From CAYJAD01 sp964372165 (lineage in GTDB: Bacteria; Desulfobacterota; Desulfovibrionia; Desulfovibrionales; Desulfovibrionaceae), in assembly GCA_964372165.1 (NCBI GenBank), contig CAYJPT010000055.1:1-13747 (forward strand): a stretch of 13,747 nucleotides of DNA, given 5' to 3'. The notes beneath the pieces are model-generated. The model had not been told where the DNA came from and did not search any database. It saw nothing but the letters and a program-made list of their open reading frames with translations. The first letter of the stretch is position 1, and each line of letters starts with the position of its first letter. The position numbers and the translations under genes are program-made. Below, one piece after another: positions 5,963 to 13,691 of the stretch.

Positions 5963-6778
5963 CTATTTACGCATCCATTCTTCAAGTGCTTCACTTACTT
6001 GCACATTTTGTGCCTCAAAGCTTACATGAGCACTATCCAATGGTATACGGGTAAGAAATGATTGTAAAAATTCATTATCAGTATTTTTTAAGTCAGCTAA
6101 AGTACCGGAAAAAACTGCCTGTTTATCGTGTAAAACTAAAACATAATCTGCAATTTTCTCAAGGCTTGCAAGGTCATGGCTTACAACAACCATAGTCATT
6201 TGCGGAAAATGTTTTTTCATGGCAAGTAGCAAATCATCCATTTGCGCTGCAATAATAGGATCTAAACCTGATGTTGGTTCATCACAAAACAATATTGGAG
6301 GTTCAGTAATAATGGCTCTGGCAAGGCCAGCGCGCTTACGCATGCCACCTGAAAGCTGGCTTGGGTAAAAATTTTCAGCACCCTCTAAGCCAACCAAGCG
6401 TAATGAACGCAATACGGCCTCATGTATTACCTTATGTGAAAGACTTGTGTGTTCACGTAAAGGTAGGGCCACATTATCTAAAAGGCTTAATGCCCCAAGC
6501 ATTGCACCATCTTGGAAAAGCATACCCATACGCCTACGCAAGCGTCTAAATTCTTGATGAGATAAAGAGAAAAAATCTAAATCATTATACAAGATTTTTC
6601 CGGAAATTGGACGTGACAAGCCAACCATATGCCTTAGCAATGTTGATTTACCACTACCTGAACTACCCAAGATAACTGAAATTTTTCCTGCTGGAAGTGT
6701 CGCATTAATATTGTCTAAAACTTTTTTTCCATCGTAACCCACGCTACAATCTTGAAATTTTATACTGTAAGCTTGCAT
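5963..6778 (-). CDS. mlaF: MlaF, ABC transporter ATP-binding subunit
   Basis: This is the ATPase of the Mla phospholipid transporter, acting on the cytoplasmic face of MlaE. All ABC motifs are intact in the 271-residue protein: Walker A GSSGSGKST (38-46), Q-loop Gln89 in MLFQDGA, signature LSGGM (142-146), Walker B ILFCDE (162-167) with catalytic Glu167, and switch His201. The NVALPLREHTSL stretch (102-113) is characteristic of MlaF over other ABC proteins. A C-terminal extension (about 245-271) is present, as in E. coli MlaF, where it contacts the partner subunit. The ribosome binding site TAGGG overlaps the mlaE stop, 10 bases upstream. No MlaB (STAS) partner gene is present in the operon. 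Confidence 0.96.
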   Translation of the reverse strand: MQAYSIKFQDCSVGYDGKKVLDNINATLPAGKISVILGSSGSGKSTLLRHMVGLSRPISGKILYNDLDFFSLSHQEFRRLRRRMGMLFQDGAMLGALSLLDNVALPLREHTSLSHKVIHEAVLRSLRLVGLEGAENFYPSQLSGGMRKRAGLARAIITEPPILFCDEPTSGLDPIIAAQMDDLLLAMKKHFPQMTMVVVSHDLASLEKIADYVLVLHDKQAVFSGTLADLKNTDNEFLQSFLTRIPLDSAHVSFEAQNVQVSEALEEWMRK

Positions 6779-6788
6779 AGATTAAACC

Positions 6789-7577
6789 CTACAATAGCAT
6801 GGATGTTAGCACGTAATCAGCAATTAAAATTAAGCTACAGGCCATCACAACTGCAGAAGTAGTTGCATTACCAACAGCAGCAGGCCCAACACTATCACGT
6901 CTAAAATGTGTATAATAACCTTGATGACAACATATTGTATTAACAATGATTGCAAAGACTAGTGATTTTATGAAGCCACCTATAACATCAGCCATAACAA
7001 CATTGCTTTCAATACCATGTAAATAAGCACCAGCATTAATGCCAAGCATAAGTACGCCAGTTAAATATCCGCCAATAATACCAATTACATCAAAAATTGC
7101 TGTCAACAAAGGAAAAGAAATAATGCATGCTAAAAGACGAGGACTTACCAAATAACCAATAGGATTAATATCCATCACTTCCAAGGCGTCCACCTGGTCA
7201 GAAATACGCATGACACCTATTTCAGCAGTCATGGCAGAGCCTGCTCGACCCGTTAACATAATGGCCGTTAGCACTGGGCCAAGCTCTCGTATTAAAGTTA
7301 AAGAAACTGCTGCCCCAAGCAAGCCTGTTGAGCCAAATTTCACCAAGGTATAATAACCTTGCAAGCCCAACACCATACCACAGAAAACTCCGATTAATAA
7401 TATTAAAAACAAAGATTTAGCACCAATTACATGGATTTGCAGCCATGTTTTATAGCACAAATGCGGTACTTTAAAAATATTTCGCACAGAAGCAAATAAA
7501 AATAGCATAATGCTACCCATAATTGCTAAGGCACTAAGGGCAAAACGCCCCAAGCTTGCAAACATATTTGCTATCAT
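6789..7577 (-). CDS. mlaE: MlaE, ABC transporter permease subunit
   Basis: MlaE is the integral inner-membrane permease of the Mla phospholipid transporter. The protein has 262 residues, the usual length. An N-terminal helix (about 12-30) and an interfacial segment precede about five membrane spans (near 53-76, 87-110, 148-175, 200-220 and 238-260, judged by eye). The family signature is clear: ELGPVLTAIMLTGRAGSAM (98-116), then MRISDQVDALEVM and NPIGYLVSPRLLA. There is no N-terminal STAS extension, so MlaB function is not fused to this protein. The ATG at 7577 lies 3 bases after the SPOR gene stop; only a weak GAG precedes it, so translational coupling is likely. A second ATG four codons in is possible. 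Confidence 0.95.
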   Translation of the reverse strand: MIANMFASLGRFALSALAIMGSIMLFLFASVRNIFKVPHLCYKTWLQIHVIGAKSLFLILLIGVFCGMVLGLQGYYTLVKFGSTGLLGAAVSLTLIRELGPVLTAIMLTGRAGSAMTAEIGVMRISDQVDALEVMDINPIGYLVSPRLLACIISFPLLTAIFDVIGIIGGYLTGVLMLGINAGAYLHGIESNVVMADVIGGFIKSLVFAIIVNTICCHQGYYTHFRRDSVGPAAVGNATTSAVVMACSLILIADYVLTSMLL

Positions 7578-7580
7578 AAA

Positions 7581-8348
7581 CTACTCAATTTCTTTCTTAC
7601 CACGTTGTAATGGCTCACCCAGCTTCATAGATACCATAAGCTTACGCAAGTCTTGAGCTTGTTCATTACTACCACGCATAAGTACCATTACTTTATAAAA
7701 CTTACCTGATTTTTCCATTTTAGTGCGTAAGCCTTCACCCTCAAGACGAGCACGTAAGCGGTCTACGGGTTCTTCAGCTGTGAAAGTAGCAACTTGAAAA
7801 ATAAAATCAAAGATTTTTGGTTCGGATTTTACATCAGCTTGCTTAATCGCATCACTTTCACCTACACTAAGTGCAGTTTGCGTATTTTGCTCATCTTTAG
7901 ATTTTATTGTATTAACTTCTTCAGTTGTTACCTGTGTATTAGTATTATTCTTTTCATCTACCTTAGGCTTATCAGCCAAAGTAGTTTGTTCTTGCGTTTC
8001 AAGCAAACTTTTTTCTTGGTCTTTTTGTTTACTAACTGCGTTAACATTCTTATCTTTCAATGAATTAGAATAATCTAATTCCTCCTTTGGCATTACTTCT
8101 TGCTTAACAACGCTAGAAGAATTTTCGCTATTACTATCATCTGAGTTGTTTGACACAACACTTGGAAATGTAGGTAAATGCGCTTGCGGATTATCACCAC
8201 GTCCAACAATAACACCCATTACAAATGCCAAGCAAATACAACTAACTAATACCACACAAAATGTTATAATGATAGAAAAGCTAATATTTAAACTGATTGG
8301 CTTATTTTTCTCATCTTTTTCTGGTTCGGAATTTTTTTTTTGTGACAT
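7581..8348 (-). CDS. SPOR-domain single-pass membrane protein (FtsN/DedD-like)
   Basis: The protein has 255 residues with the layout of a bitopic SPOR protein: a charged cytoplasmic N-terminus (1-17, Lys/Glu-rich), one transmembrane helix (about 20-48), a long low-complexity linker (about 50-175, rich in Ser, Asn, Glu, Lys, Thr and Gln), and a C-terminal SPOR domain (about 180-250). The domain begins FIFQVATFTAEEPVDRLRARL and continues with GLRTKME and FYKVMVLMRG. SPOR domains bind glycan strands lacking stem peptides, so a role at the division septum or in envelope maintenance is likely; the exact role is inferred. I chose the ATG at 8348, which follows AGGGA by 5 bases, rather than the frame's earlier start inside argS. 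It lies 7 bases after argS and 3 before mlaE. Confidence 0.85.
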   Translation of the reverse strand: MSQKKNSEPEKDEKNKPISLNISFSIIITFCVVLVSCICLAFVMGVIVGRGDNPQAHLPTFPSVVSNNSDDSNSENSSSVVKQEVMPKEELDYSNSLKDKNVNAVSKQKDQEKSLLETQEQTTLADKPKVDEKNNTNTQVTTEEVNTIKSKDEQNTQTALSVGESDAIKQADVKSEPKIFDFIFQVATFTAEEPVDRLRARLEGEGLRTKMEKSGKFYKVMVLMRGSNEQAQDLRKLMVSMKLGEPLQRGKKEIE

Positions 8349-8355
8349 TTTTTCC

Positions 8356-10008
8356 CTACATAGTTTCTGGAGCTGATACACCAAGCAAATTCAAGCCATT
8401 AGCAAAAACATGCTTTACAGCTTGCAAAAGCACAAGCCTAGCTTTAGTTAGATTCAAATCTTCTTCTTGCACCACATGATGTCTTGCATAATATGCATGC
8501 AAAGCTCCTGCCATTTCAGCTAAATAATTGCTAATATGATGCGCAGCTAAATTACTTGCGGCATATTCAACCACATTGGTAAACCGTACTGCCATTTTTG
8601 CTAAAGCCAAGTCATCAATATGTGTGATACACGCTAAATCTTGCACACTTAAATCTTTATCTACTACAATTTGTTTTTCATCCGCGCGGCGCAATAATGC
8701 GCAAATGCGCGCATGTGCATATTGCACATAATATACAGGATTTTCCATGCTTCTTTGTTTCACAAGTTCAAGGTCAAAGTCAAGGGGACTATCACTTTTT
8801 CTTGATAAAAACATAAAACGTGCTGCATCGACACCAACTTCTTTGATAACGTCAGCAAGTGTTTCAAAAGTGCCAGCACGCGTTGACATACTAATATTTT
8901 GCCCATTACTCAATAAATTTACTAATTGTATAAGTACGACATCAAAGTCGCTTTGCTCTCGTCCAATTGCGGCAATAACTGCTCGCATTCGTGGAATATA
9001 GCCATGATGATCTGCACCCCAAACATCAATGACATAATCAAAACCACGCGAATACTTTTCATCATGGTAGGCTATATCTGAAGCAAAATAAGTTAAAAAG
9101 CCATCGGATTTTTTTAGCACACGGTCTTTATCGTCGCCTAGCTTACTTGTTTCAAACCACAAAGCCCCTTCACTTTCATAGCTAAGTTTAGCATCTTTAA
9201 GTGTTTTAAAACTTTGTTCAACGGCACCCTTGGCCACAAGTGATTTTTCTGAAAACCAAACATCATGTTTTACTCTAAAGTCAGACAAGTCTTGCTTTAT
9301 GCCATCAAGTATGCTCTGCATGGCATATTGGTAGCAAATATTTTGCCCTTCTTTTTCAGGCAGTGATAGCAAATCTTCACGCACATCCAAAAGCTCTTTA
9401 GCAATATCAATAATATAATCTCCACGGTAATATTGCTCAGGCCACTCCACCACAAGATTTTTCAATTCACGTGCGCGCAACCAAACAGAAAGACCTAGGA
9501 TATTCATCTGTAATCCTACATCATTTATGTAATATTCTGTCGAGACATCATAACCACAAAAATCTAAAATACGTGCCAGACTATCGCCAACAGCCGCTCC
9601 ACGACCATGACCAATATGCAATGGACCAGTAGGATTAGCAGATACAAACTCAACTTGAGTTTTTTTGCCCTTGCCTAAATTATTTTTCCCAAAGTTTTCA
9701 CCTTGCTCTGCAATATTTAAAATAGCTTGATGCCATACATCATTGCAAAGCGTAATATTAAGAAAACCCGGTCCAGCCACACTTACATCAGCCACAAAAG
9801 GCAAGGCATTAATGGGAGCACACATATTTTCAGCAAGAACACGTGGGGCAAGTTTGGCTTCACGTGCCAGTACCATAGCAATATTTGCTGCAAAATCTCC
9901 ACCATGTTTAGCATCGCGCGGTGGCTCAATAACAACTTTATCTGGCCAAGTTAAGCCCATATCATGCACTATTTTCTGTAACGCTTCTCGAATTTGCATG
10001 CGCTGCAT
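8356..10008 (-). CDS. argS: Arginyl-tRNA synthetase
   Basis: This class I aminoacyl-tRNA synthetase charges tRNA-Arg in the cytoplasm. Numbered from the ATG at 10008, the protein has 550 residues. It has the N-terminal Add-1 domain (about 1-85), the catalytic core with SANPTGPLHIGHGRGAAVGD (HIGH at 131-134), and WGADHHGYIPRM. MSTR (374-377) replaces the KMSK loop, a common ArgRS variant. A C-terminal DALR anticodon-binding domain begins near YYVQYAHARI. The ATG at 10008 is preceded at 5 bases by GGGG. Another ATG three codons in (9999) and a TTG six codons upstream (10026) are possible starts. It is the first gene of the operon running through the SPOR gene to mlaA. Confidence 0.96.
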   Translation of the reverse strand: MQRMQIREALQKIVHDMGLTWPDKVVIEPPRDAKHGGDFAANIAMVLAREAKLAPRVLAENMCAPINALPFVADVSVAGPGFLNITLCNDVWHQAILNIAEQGENFGKNNLGKGKKTQVEFVSANPTGPLHIGHGRGAAVGDSLARILDFCGYDVSTEYYINDVGLQMNILGLSVWLRARELKNLVVEWPEQYYRGDYIIDIAKELLDVREDLLSLPEKEGQNICYQYAMQSILDGIKQDLSDFRVKHDVWFSEKSLVAKGAVEQSFKTLKDAKLSYESEGALWFETSKLGDDKDRVLKKSDGFLTYFASDIAYHDEKYSRGFDYVIDVWGADHHGYIPRMRAVIAAIGREQSDFDVVLIQLVNLLSNGQNISMSTRAGTFETLADVIKEVGVDAARFMFLSRKSDSPLDFDLELVKQRSMENPVYYVQYAHARICALLRRADEKQIVVDKDLSVQDLACITHIDDLALAKMAVRFTNVVEYAASNLAAHHISNYLAEMAGALHAYYARHHVVQEEDLNLTKARLVLLQAVKHVFANGLNLLGVSAPETM

Positions 10009-10038
10009 ATTTACCCCAATTTTCAAATATTAACAAAA

Positions 10039-10068
10039 ATTATATTACAAATCCGCATGTTATGCCAG
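10039..10068 (-). promoter_or_regulatory. Candidate promoter of the argS-SPOR-mla operon
   Basis: On the minus strand a perfect TATAAT (10039-10044) lies 18 bases after CTGGCA (10063-10068), a 4 of 6 match to TTGACA. Transcription would begin near 10032, about two dozen bases before the argS ATG. This is the best sigma-70-like pair in the 132-base fabD-argS gap. Confidence 0.5.
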
Positions 10069-10071
10069 CGT

Positions 10072-10119
10072 ATAATTTAATCCCTGTACTGACAAAACAT
10101 TGCAACAACATTAAATTAT
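10072..10119. repeat. 10-bp AT-only inverted repeat between fabD and argS
   Basis: ATAATTTAAT (10072-10081) and ATTAAATTAT (10110-10119) are perfect complements around a 28-base spacer. With no G or C in the stem and no T run beyond it, this is a poor terminator for fabD. It could be a protein site upstream of the argS promoter or simply chance in AT-rich DNA. Confidence 0.3.
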
Positions 10120-10140
10120 CAAAACAACTTCCACATTGCA

Positions 10141-11079
10141 CTATAGCGCAAACTGCTCAATTTGCTCAAGGTTTACCACGGCACGACTTACCACTTCCTC
10201 GTCTGCAAGACTAGCAAGGCAAGGTGACACCATTTTTGACAGCACAGCCTTCGGACCAACTTCCAAAAAGCTACGTGCACCATCTTGCCATTGATTTTGC
10301 ATGGTAGTAATCCATTGCACAGAGGATGTCATTTGTTCAACCATGCATTGGCGCAAGCTATCCGCATCGTTAACAGCACGTCCATGCACATTACAATACA
10401 CAGCAAAACGTGGATTGCTCCAATTAGCTTTTTGTATACTTGGTGCAAGTTCTGCAGCGGCCTCTTTCATGAGTGGGCTATGAAAAGCACCACTAACTTT
10501 TAATGATATACCACGCCCTTTTTGTTCTTTTACCAAGCCTAGCATATGTGCTACAGCATCTTTATGCCCACTCACAACAAATTGAGCAGGAGTATTATAA
10601 TTGGCAATACGCAAAAATTTTCCACTAGCATTTGCACTTTCTTGTACCAATGACTCTACTTTTGCTAAATCAAGCTTTACAATGGCAGCCATAGCACCAT
10701 CACCACTAGGGTCAGCTTCAGCCATAAGTCTACCACGTAGGCTTACTAAATTAATAACACTATCAAAGTCCAAAGCCCCACTTGCGGCAAGACAAGCATA
10801 CTCACCAAGGCTATGCCCAGCAGTACCATAAGGAGTGCAGCGAGTTGATAGAGCTATCCATAAATTCAAATTTACAACGGTTAAAGCAGGTTGCAATGCT
10901 TTTGTATCAGCCATGGCATTGTCATCGCCTTCCCAATAAATTTCACGTAATGGCAAATTACTAATGCGTTCGGCTTTTTTCCATAATTGCATGGCCTCGC
11001 TTGAATGTTCGGCTAAATCACGCCCCATACCTAATTCTTGCGCACCCTGACCAGGAAAAAGTAATACAAGCTTTGACAT
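10141..11079 (-). CDS. fabD: Malonyl-CoA:ACP transacylase
   Basis: FabD transfers malonyl from CoA to acyl carrier protein to supply type II fatty acid elongation. In the 312-residue protein the expected residues are present: GQGAQ (10-14) with oxyanion Gln11, nucleophile Ser90 in GHSLGEYAC, Arg115 in SLRGRLM binding the malonyl carboxylate, Asn160, catalytic His200 in FHSPLM, and the terminal FLEVGPKAVLSKM. Length and motif spacing agree with E. coli FabD. I chose the ATG at 11079, 5 bases after GGAG; a GTG two codons upstream overlaps that site. It diverges from rsmG and is followed by 132 bases that carry the argS promoter, so it may be transcribed alone or read through. No other fab genes are adjacent. 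Confidence 0.96.
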   Translation of the reverse strand: MSKLVLLFPGQGAQELGMGRDLAEHSSEAMQLWKKAERISNLPLREIYWEGDDNAMADTKALQPALTVVNLNLWIALSTRCTPYGTAGHSLGEYACLAASGALDFDSVINLVSLRGRLMAEADPSGDGAMAAIVKLDLAKVESLVQESANASGKFLRIANYNTPAQFVVSGHKDAVAHMLGLVKEQKGRGISLKVSGAFHSPLMKEAAAELAPSIQKANWSNPRFAVYCNVHGRAVNDADSLRQCMVEQMTSSVQWITTMQNQWQDGARSFLEVGPKAVLSKMVSPCLASLADEEVVSRAVVNLEQIEQFAL

Positions 11080-11096
11080 AATCACTCCATAACAAA

Positions 11097-11130
11097 AAAA
11101 TTATCTCCACCATATATACAATACTTTCAA
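11097..11130 (-). promoter_or_regulatory. Possible fabD promoter
   Basis: On the minus strand TTGAAA (11125-11130, 5 of 6 to TTGACA) is followed after about 19 bases by GATAAT (5 of 6 to TATAAT). The spacing is longer than ideal. TATATA-type sequences in between and a perfect TTGACA farther upstream (11148-11153) are alternatives without well-spaced partners. The -35 would lie inside the 27-bp palindrome, which would suit repression. Confidence 0.3.
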
Positions 11131-11145
11131 GGCTTGCAAGTATTG
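11119..11145. promoter_or_regulatory. 27-bp near-perfect palindrome in the fabD-rsmG divergent spacer
   Basis: The outer arms CAATACTT (11119-11126) and AAGTATTG (11138-11145) are perfect complements. Inside them CAAG (11128-11131) and CTTG (11133-11136) also pair. Only one symmetric position (11127/11137) and the central base (11132) break the dyad, so 12 of 13 positions match. Because both flanking genes read away from it, it cannot be a terminator for either. It overlaps a TTGAAA on the minus strand (11125-11130) that could be a fabD -35. A transcription-factor operator is the best reading; the factor is unknown. Confidence 0.55.
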
Positions 11146-11192
11146 AATGTCAAGGCTATCATCTAAGTCAGCATTTTGAGCTTTTGATTTTT

Positions 11193-11198
11193 TATAAT
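11193..11198 (+). promoter_or_regulatory. Candidate rsmG promoter, -10 element
   Basis: A perfect TATAAT lies 43 bases before the rsmG ATG, giving a leader of roughly 35-40 bases. The nearest TTG-type hexamer upstream, TTGAGC (11176-11181), is only 11 bases away, so no properly spaced -35 is visible. Confidence 0.4.
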
Positions 11199-11241
11199 AC
11201 AGTGAAGCACAAATGATTATTATATCATAAAAGGCATTTAT

Positions 11242-11901
11242 ATGACAAAAAAAACAATAAATATATCACAAGAATCATTGGAGTTAGCATGTGCCAAACT
11301 CCCTATTACCGTGCCTAAGCATATTCTTCCAGATTTGGGTGCATATTTATCGCTTCTTATGCAATGGAATAAAGTTATGAACTTAGTGGGTACAGGTACT
11401 TGGCAAGATTGTTTGGCAAAGCTATTGATTGACTCTTTCTATGCAGATAAATTCATACAAAATCTTAACTTATCTGATGATTTACATACTTGGGACTTAG
11501 GGGCTGGTGCAGGATTGCCCGGTGTAGTACTGCGATTATTATGGACTAAGGGGCAATACCACCTTGTGGAAGCAAGAGAAAAACGAGCCTTATTCTTGCA
11601 AACTGTGCTTACAAGAGTAAAGCTACAAAATACGAAAGTTTTTCATGGACGTGCTGAAAACTTCTTTACAGCACAAAAGCACAATCCAGCACAAATGGTA
11701 ATCAGTCGTGCCTTTATGCCGTGGCAAGATGTGCTAAATCTCGTACAAAATCAAATACATCCCAAGGGATATGTGGTATTTTTAACACTTGAAGCTGCAC
11801 CAAAAGACGATCTTATTGCTCTAGGCTGGCAAAGTGTTGCACAGCAAAGCTATATTGTAGAAAATACCACACGCACCATATGGGCTGTATGCAAACAATA
11901 G
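11242..11901 (+). CDS. rsmG: 16S rRNA (guanine-527-N7)-methyltransferase RsmG (GidB)
   Basis: RsmG uses S-adenosylmethionine to methylate N7 of G527 in the 530 loop of 16S rRNA; loss of this activity in other bacteria gives low-level streptomycin resistance. The protein has 219 residues, typical of the family. It shows the N-terminal helical region with the QWNKVMNL motif (41-48), an Asp-Ser pair (64-65), the SAM-binding loop DLGAGAGLPG (85-94), the acidic end of the next strand at Glu110 followed by AREKRALFL, and VISRAF (153-158). The ATG at 11242 follows AAAAGG (11229-11234) by 7 bases. It is not next to mnmG or parAB as in many bacteria, but diverges from fabD and converges on pstA. Confidence 0.94.
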   Translation: MTKKTINISQESLELACAKLPITVPKHILPDLGAYLSLLMQWNKVMNLVGTGTWQDCLAKLLIDSFYADKFIQNLNLSDDLHTWDLGAGAGLPGVVLRLLWTKGQYHLVEAREKRALFLQTVLTRVKLQNTKVFHGRAENFFTAQKHNPAQMVISRAFMPWQDVLNLVQNQIHPKGYVVFLTLEAAPKDDLIALGWQSVAQQSYIVENTTRTIWAVCKQ

Positions 11902-11903
11902 TT

Positions 11904-11930
11904 AAGATATTATTGTAAAATAATTATCTT
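11904..11930 (+). terminator. Terminator hairpin after rsmG, overlapping the pstA stop
   Basis: AAGATA-TTATT (11904-11914) pairs with AATAA-T-TATCTT (11919-11930), an 11-bp stem with one bulged T and a GTAA tetraloop. It starts 2 bases after the rsmG stop and is followed by a T-rich run (11929-11935), as expected for plus-strand termination. The right arm contains the pstA stop codon. On the minus strand no T run follows, so it fits rsmG better than pstA. Confidence 0.55.
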
Positions 11931-12790
11931 TGTTTCTGCATACGATCACGTATAAAAATTGCAAATAAGTTCATGCCAAGTACCAATAAAATCAAAACCA
12001 ATGCTGTGCCATATTGTAGTGGACGAGTTTTTTCAATTTCAGTGCCGGCTGTTGCAAGTACATACATATGATATGGCAAAGCCATAACTGAACTAAATAT
12101 TGAATCTGGTTCTTTTGGTGTATAAAATACTGCCGCAGTAAACATGATGGCGGCTGTTTCTCCGGCGGCACGTGAAATACCTAAAATGGCACCTGTAAGC
12201 ATGCCGGGAGTTGCAGCAGGCAATACAACACGTGAAATTGTTTGCCATTTACTAGCACCAAGCGCAAGTGACGCTTCACGATATGTATCAGGAACAGTGC
12301 GCAAAGCTTCTTCGGCTGTACCAATAATTACCGGTAAAGATAAAACAGCCAAGGTCAAAATTCCTGCCAGCAAACTAACGCCCATACCTAAAAATGTAAC
12401 AAAAAAGGCTAGGCCAAAAAGACCAAACACAACTGAGGGCACGCCGGCAAGGTTGTTCACTCCTAGGCGAATATAACGTGCAAAAGAGGTTCGCCCTGCA
12501 TATTCATGCAGGTAAATGGCAGAGGCTACACCAAGTGGAAATGAAATACAAATTGCTCCCATTGAGAGTAAAAAAGTACCCAAAATACAAGGCCAAATAC
12601 CACCTTCAGTCATCATACGCTTTGGCGGTTCACTCAAAAATTCCCAACTTATGGCTGGTATACCTTGCACAGCTAAAAACACGCAAATGACTATTAATGC
12701 GCCAACATTAATATAAGCCGCAAGGCGCAACACGCCAAACATACAGCGCTCACGTGCTAATCTGGAATTACTTGATACAGCAAATTTCAT
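11924..12790 (-). CDS. pstA: Phosphate ABC transporter permease PstA
   Basis: PstA pairs with PstC as the inner-membrane channel of the high-affinity phosphate importer. The protein has 288 residues. An N-terminal span (about 20-42) precedes a periplasmic segment and the transport domain with about five further spans. The EAA loop that docks the ATPase is clear: REASLALGASKWQTISRVVLP (171-191, with Glu172 and Gly179), followed by the Pst-typical GISRAAGETAAIMFTAA (204-220). I chose the ATG at 12790, which GAGGT precedes by about 4 bases; that site overlaps the pstC TGA, and the gap is 7 bases. The gene after it is rsmG on the opposite strand, so pstB does not follow as it usually does. Confidence 0.93.
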   Translation of the reverse strand: MKFAVSSNSRLARERCMFGVLRLAAYINVGALIVICVFLAVQGIPAISWEFLSEPPKRMMTEGGIWPCILGTFLLSMGAICISFPLGVASAIYLHEYAGRTSFARYIRLGVNNLAGVPSVVFGLFGLAFFVTFLGMGVSLLAGILTLAVLSLPVIIGTAEEALRTVPDTYREASLALGASKWQTISRVVLPAATPGMLTGAILGISRAAGETAAIMFTAAVFYTPKEPDSIFSSVMALPYHMYVLATAGTEIEKTRPLQYGTALVLILLVLGMNLFAIFIRDRMQKQR

Positions 12791-12797
12791 ATGTACC

Positions 12798-13673
12798 TCA
12801 CAGGCTGGAACTACCAACTTGTTTATGTTTTTCAGCAATGTGTTGAGCAATCATATTGAAACAAAGTGTAAAAATAAATAGCATCATGCCTATGGCAAAA
12901 AGTGCAAAATAATGATCACCACGATAGGGAGCTTCAGCCATTTCTGCTGCAATAGATGCCGGCATTGGGCGCACTGGGTCAAAAATAGAAGTTGGAATTA
13001 ACCCTGCACCACCTGCTACCATTAAAACAACCATGGTTTCGCCAATGGCTCTTGACATACCAAGCATTATAGCCGTGCCAATACCTGAAAGAGCAGCAGG
13101 CAACACCACCTTGATAGTTGTTTCCCAACGTGTAGCACCAAGTGCAAGTGAGGCTTCTCGTAAAGATCTAGGAACAGCAAAAAGTGCATCTTCTGCTACG
13201 GAGCAAATAGTTGGTACACTCATAAAAGCAAGCATCAAACCTGCATTAAATAAATTTAACCCTGTAGCCGCACCTAGATAATCTTGTAAAAGCGGCGCAA
13301 CCACCACCATACCAAAAAAACCAATTACAACTGATGGTAAAGCAGCAAGCAATTCCACAAAGGGCTTAACTACACGACGCACAGATGTTGAGGCAATCTC
13401 TGTAAGATAGGCAGCCGTTAGTACCCCAAGAGGCACTGCAATAAGAGAAGCAAGTATAGTCACTGCAAAAGAGCCTATAAGCAAGGGGAAAATGCCAAAA
13501 TCAGGTGGGTCTGAGGTTGGATACCACCATTCGCCAAAAAGAAAGGATGTTACAGGGACAATATCAAAGATTGGCAAACCTTCATAAAACAAAAACAGCA
13601 TGATACCCATAAGAGAAAGCAATGAGAACGTTGCTGCTAAGGCCAACACAAAATGTATAAATTTTTCTTTCAT
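12798..13673 (-). CDS. pstC: Phosphate ABC transporter permease PstC
   Basis: PstC is the partner permease of PstA in the phosphate importer. The protein has 291 residues, somewhat shorter than the roughly 319 of E. coli. The first span is near 8-30, a periplasmic segment with SFLFGEWWYPTSDPPDFGIFP follows in two parts (43-63), then five more spans. The EAA loop REASLALGATRWETTIKVVLP (172-192) with Glu173 and Gly179 and the GMSRAIGETMVVLMVAGGAG segment (205-224) are characteristic. I used the ATG at 13673, preceded by GGGA. The frame stays open to an ATG at 13730, but that ATG coincides with a TATAAT and would add a second hydrophobic segment, so it is less likely. pstS, if linked, would lie right of the window. 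Confidence 0.92.
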   Translation of the reverse strand: MKEKFIHFVLALAATFSLLSLMGIMLFLFYEGLPIFDIVPVTSFLFGEWWYPTSDPPDFGIFPLLIGSFAVTILASLIAVPLGVLTAAYLTEIASTSVRRVVKPFVELLAALPSVVIGFFGMVVVAPLLQDYLGAATGLNLFNAGLMLAFMSVPTICSVAEDALFAVPRSLREASLALGATRWETTIKVVLPAALSGIGTAIMLGMSRAIGETMVVLMVAGGAGLIPTSIFDPVRPMPASIAAEMAEAPYRGDHYFALFAIGMMLFIFTLCFNMIAQHIAEKHKQVGSSSL

Positions 13674-13691
13674 TATGTATCCCAGAGCAAA

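Noticed and set aside
7930..8160. Low-complexity region in the SPOR gene considered as a frameshift or repeat insertion.
   Set aside because: The frame continues cleanly from the membrane helix to the SPOR domain, and compositionally biased linkers are normal for this family.
12144..12476. A 110-codon open frame on the strand opposite pstA, and similar frames opposite argS, fabD and pstC.
   Set aside because: They lie wholly inside well-supported genes, have no family resemblance or ribosome binding site, and look like shadows of the coding strand.
12791..12850. Longer PstA frame overlapping the end of pstC.
   Set aside because: An ATG at 12790 with GAGGT just before it, 7 bases after the pstC stop, explains the start without a 50-base overlap.
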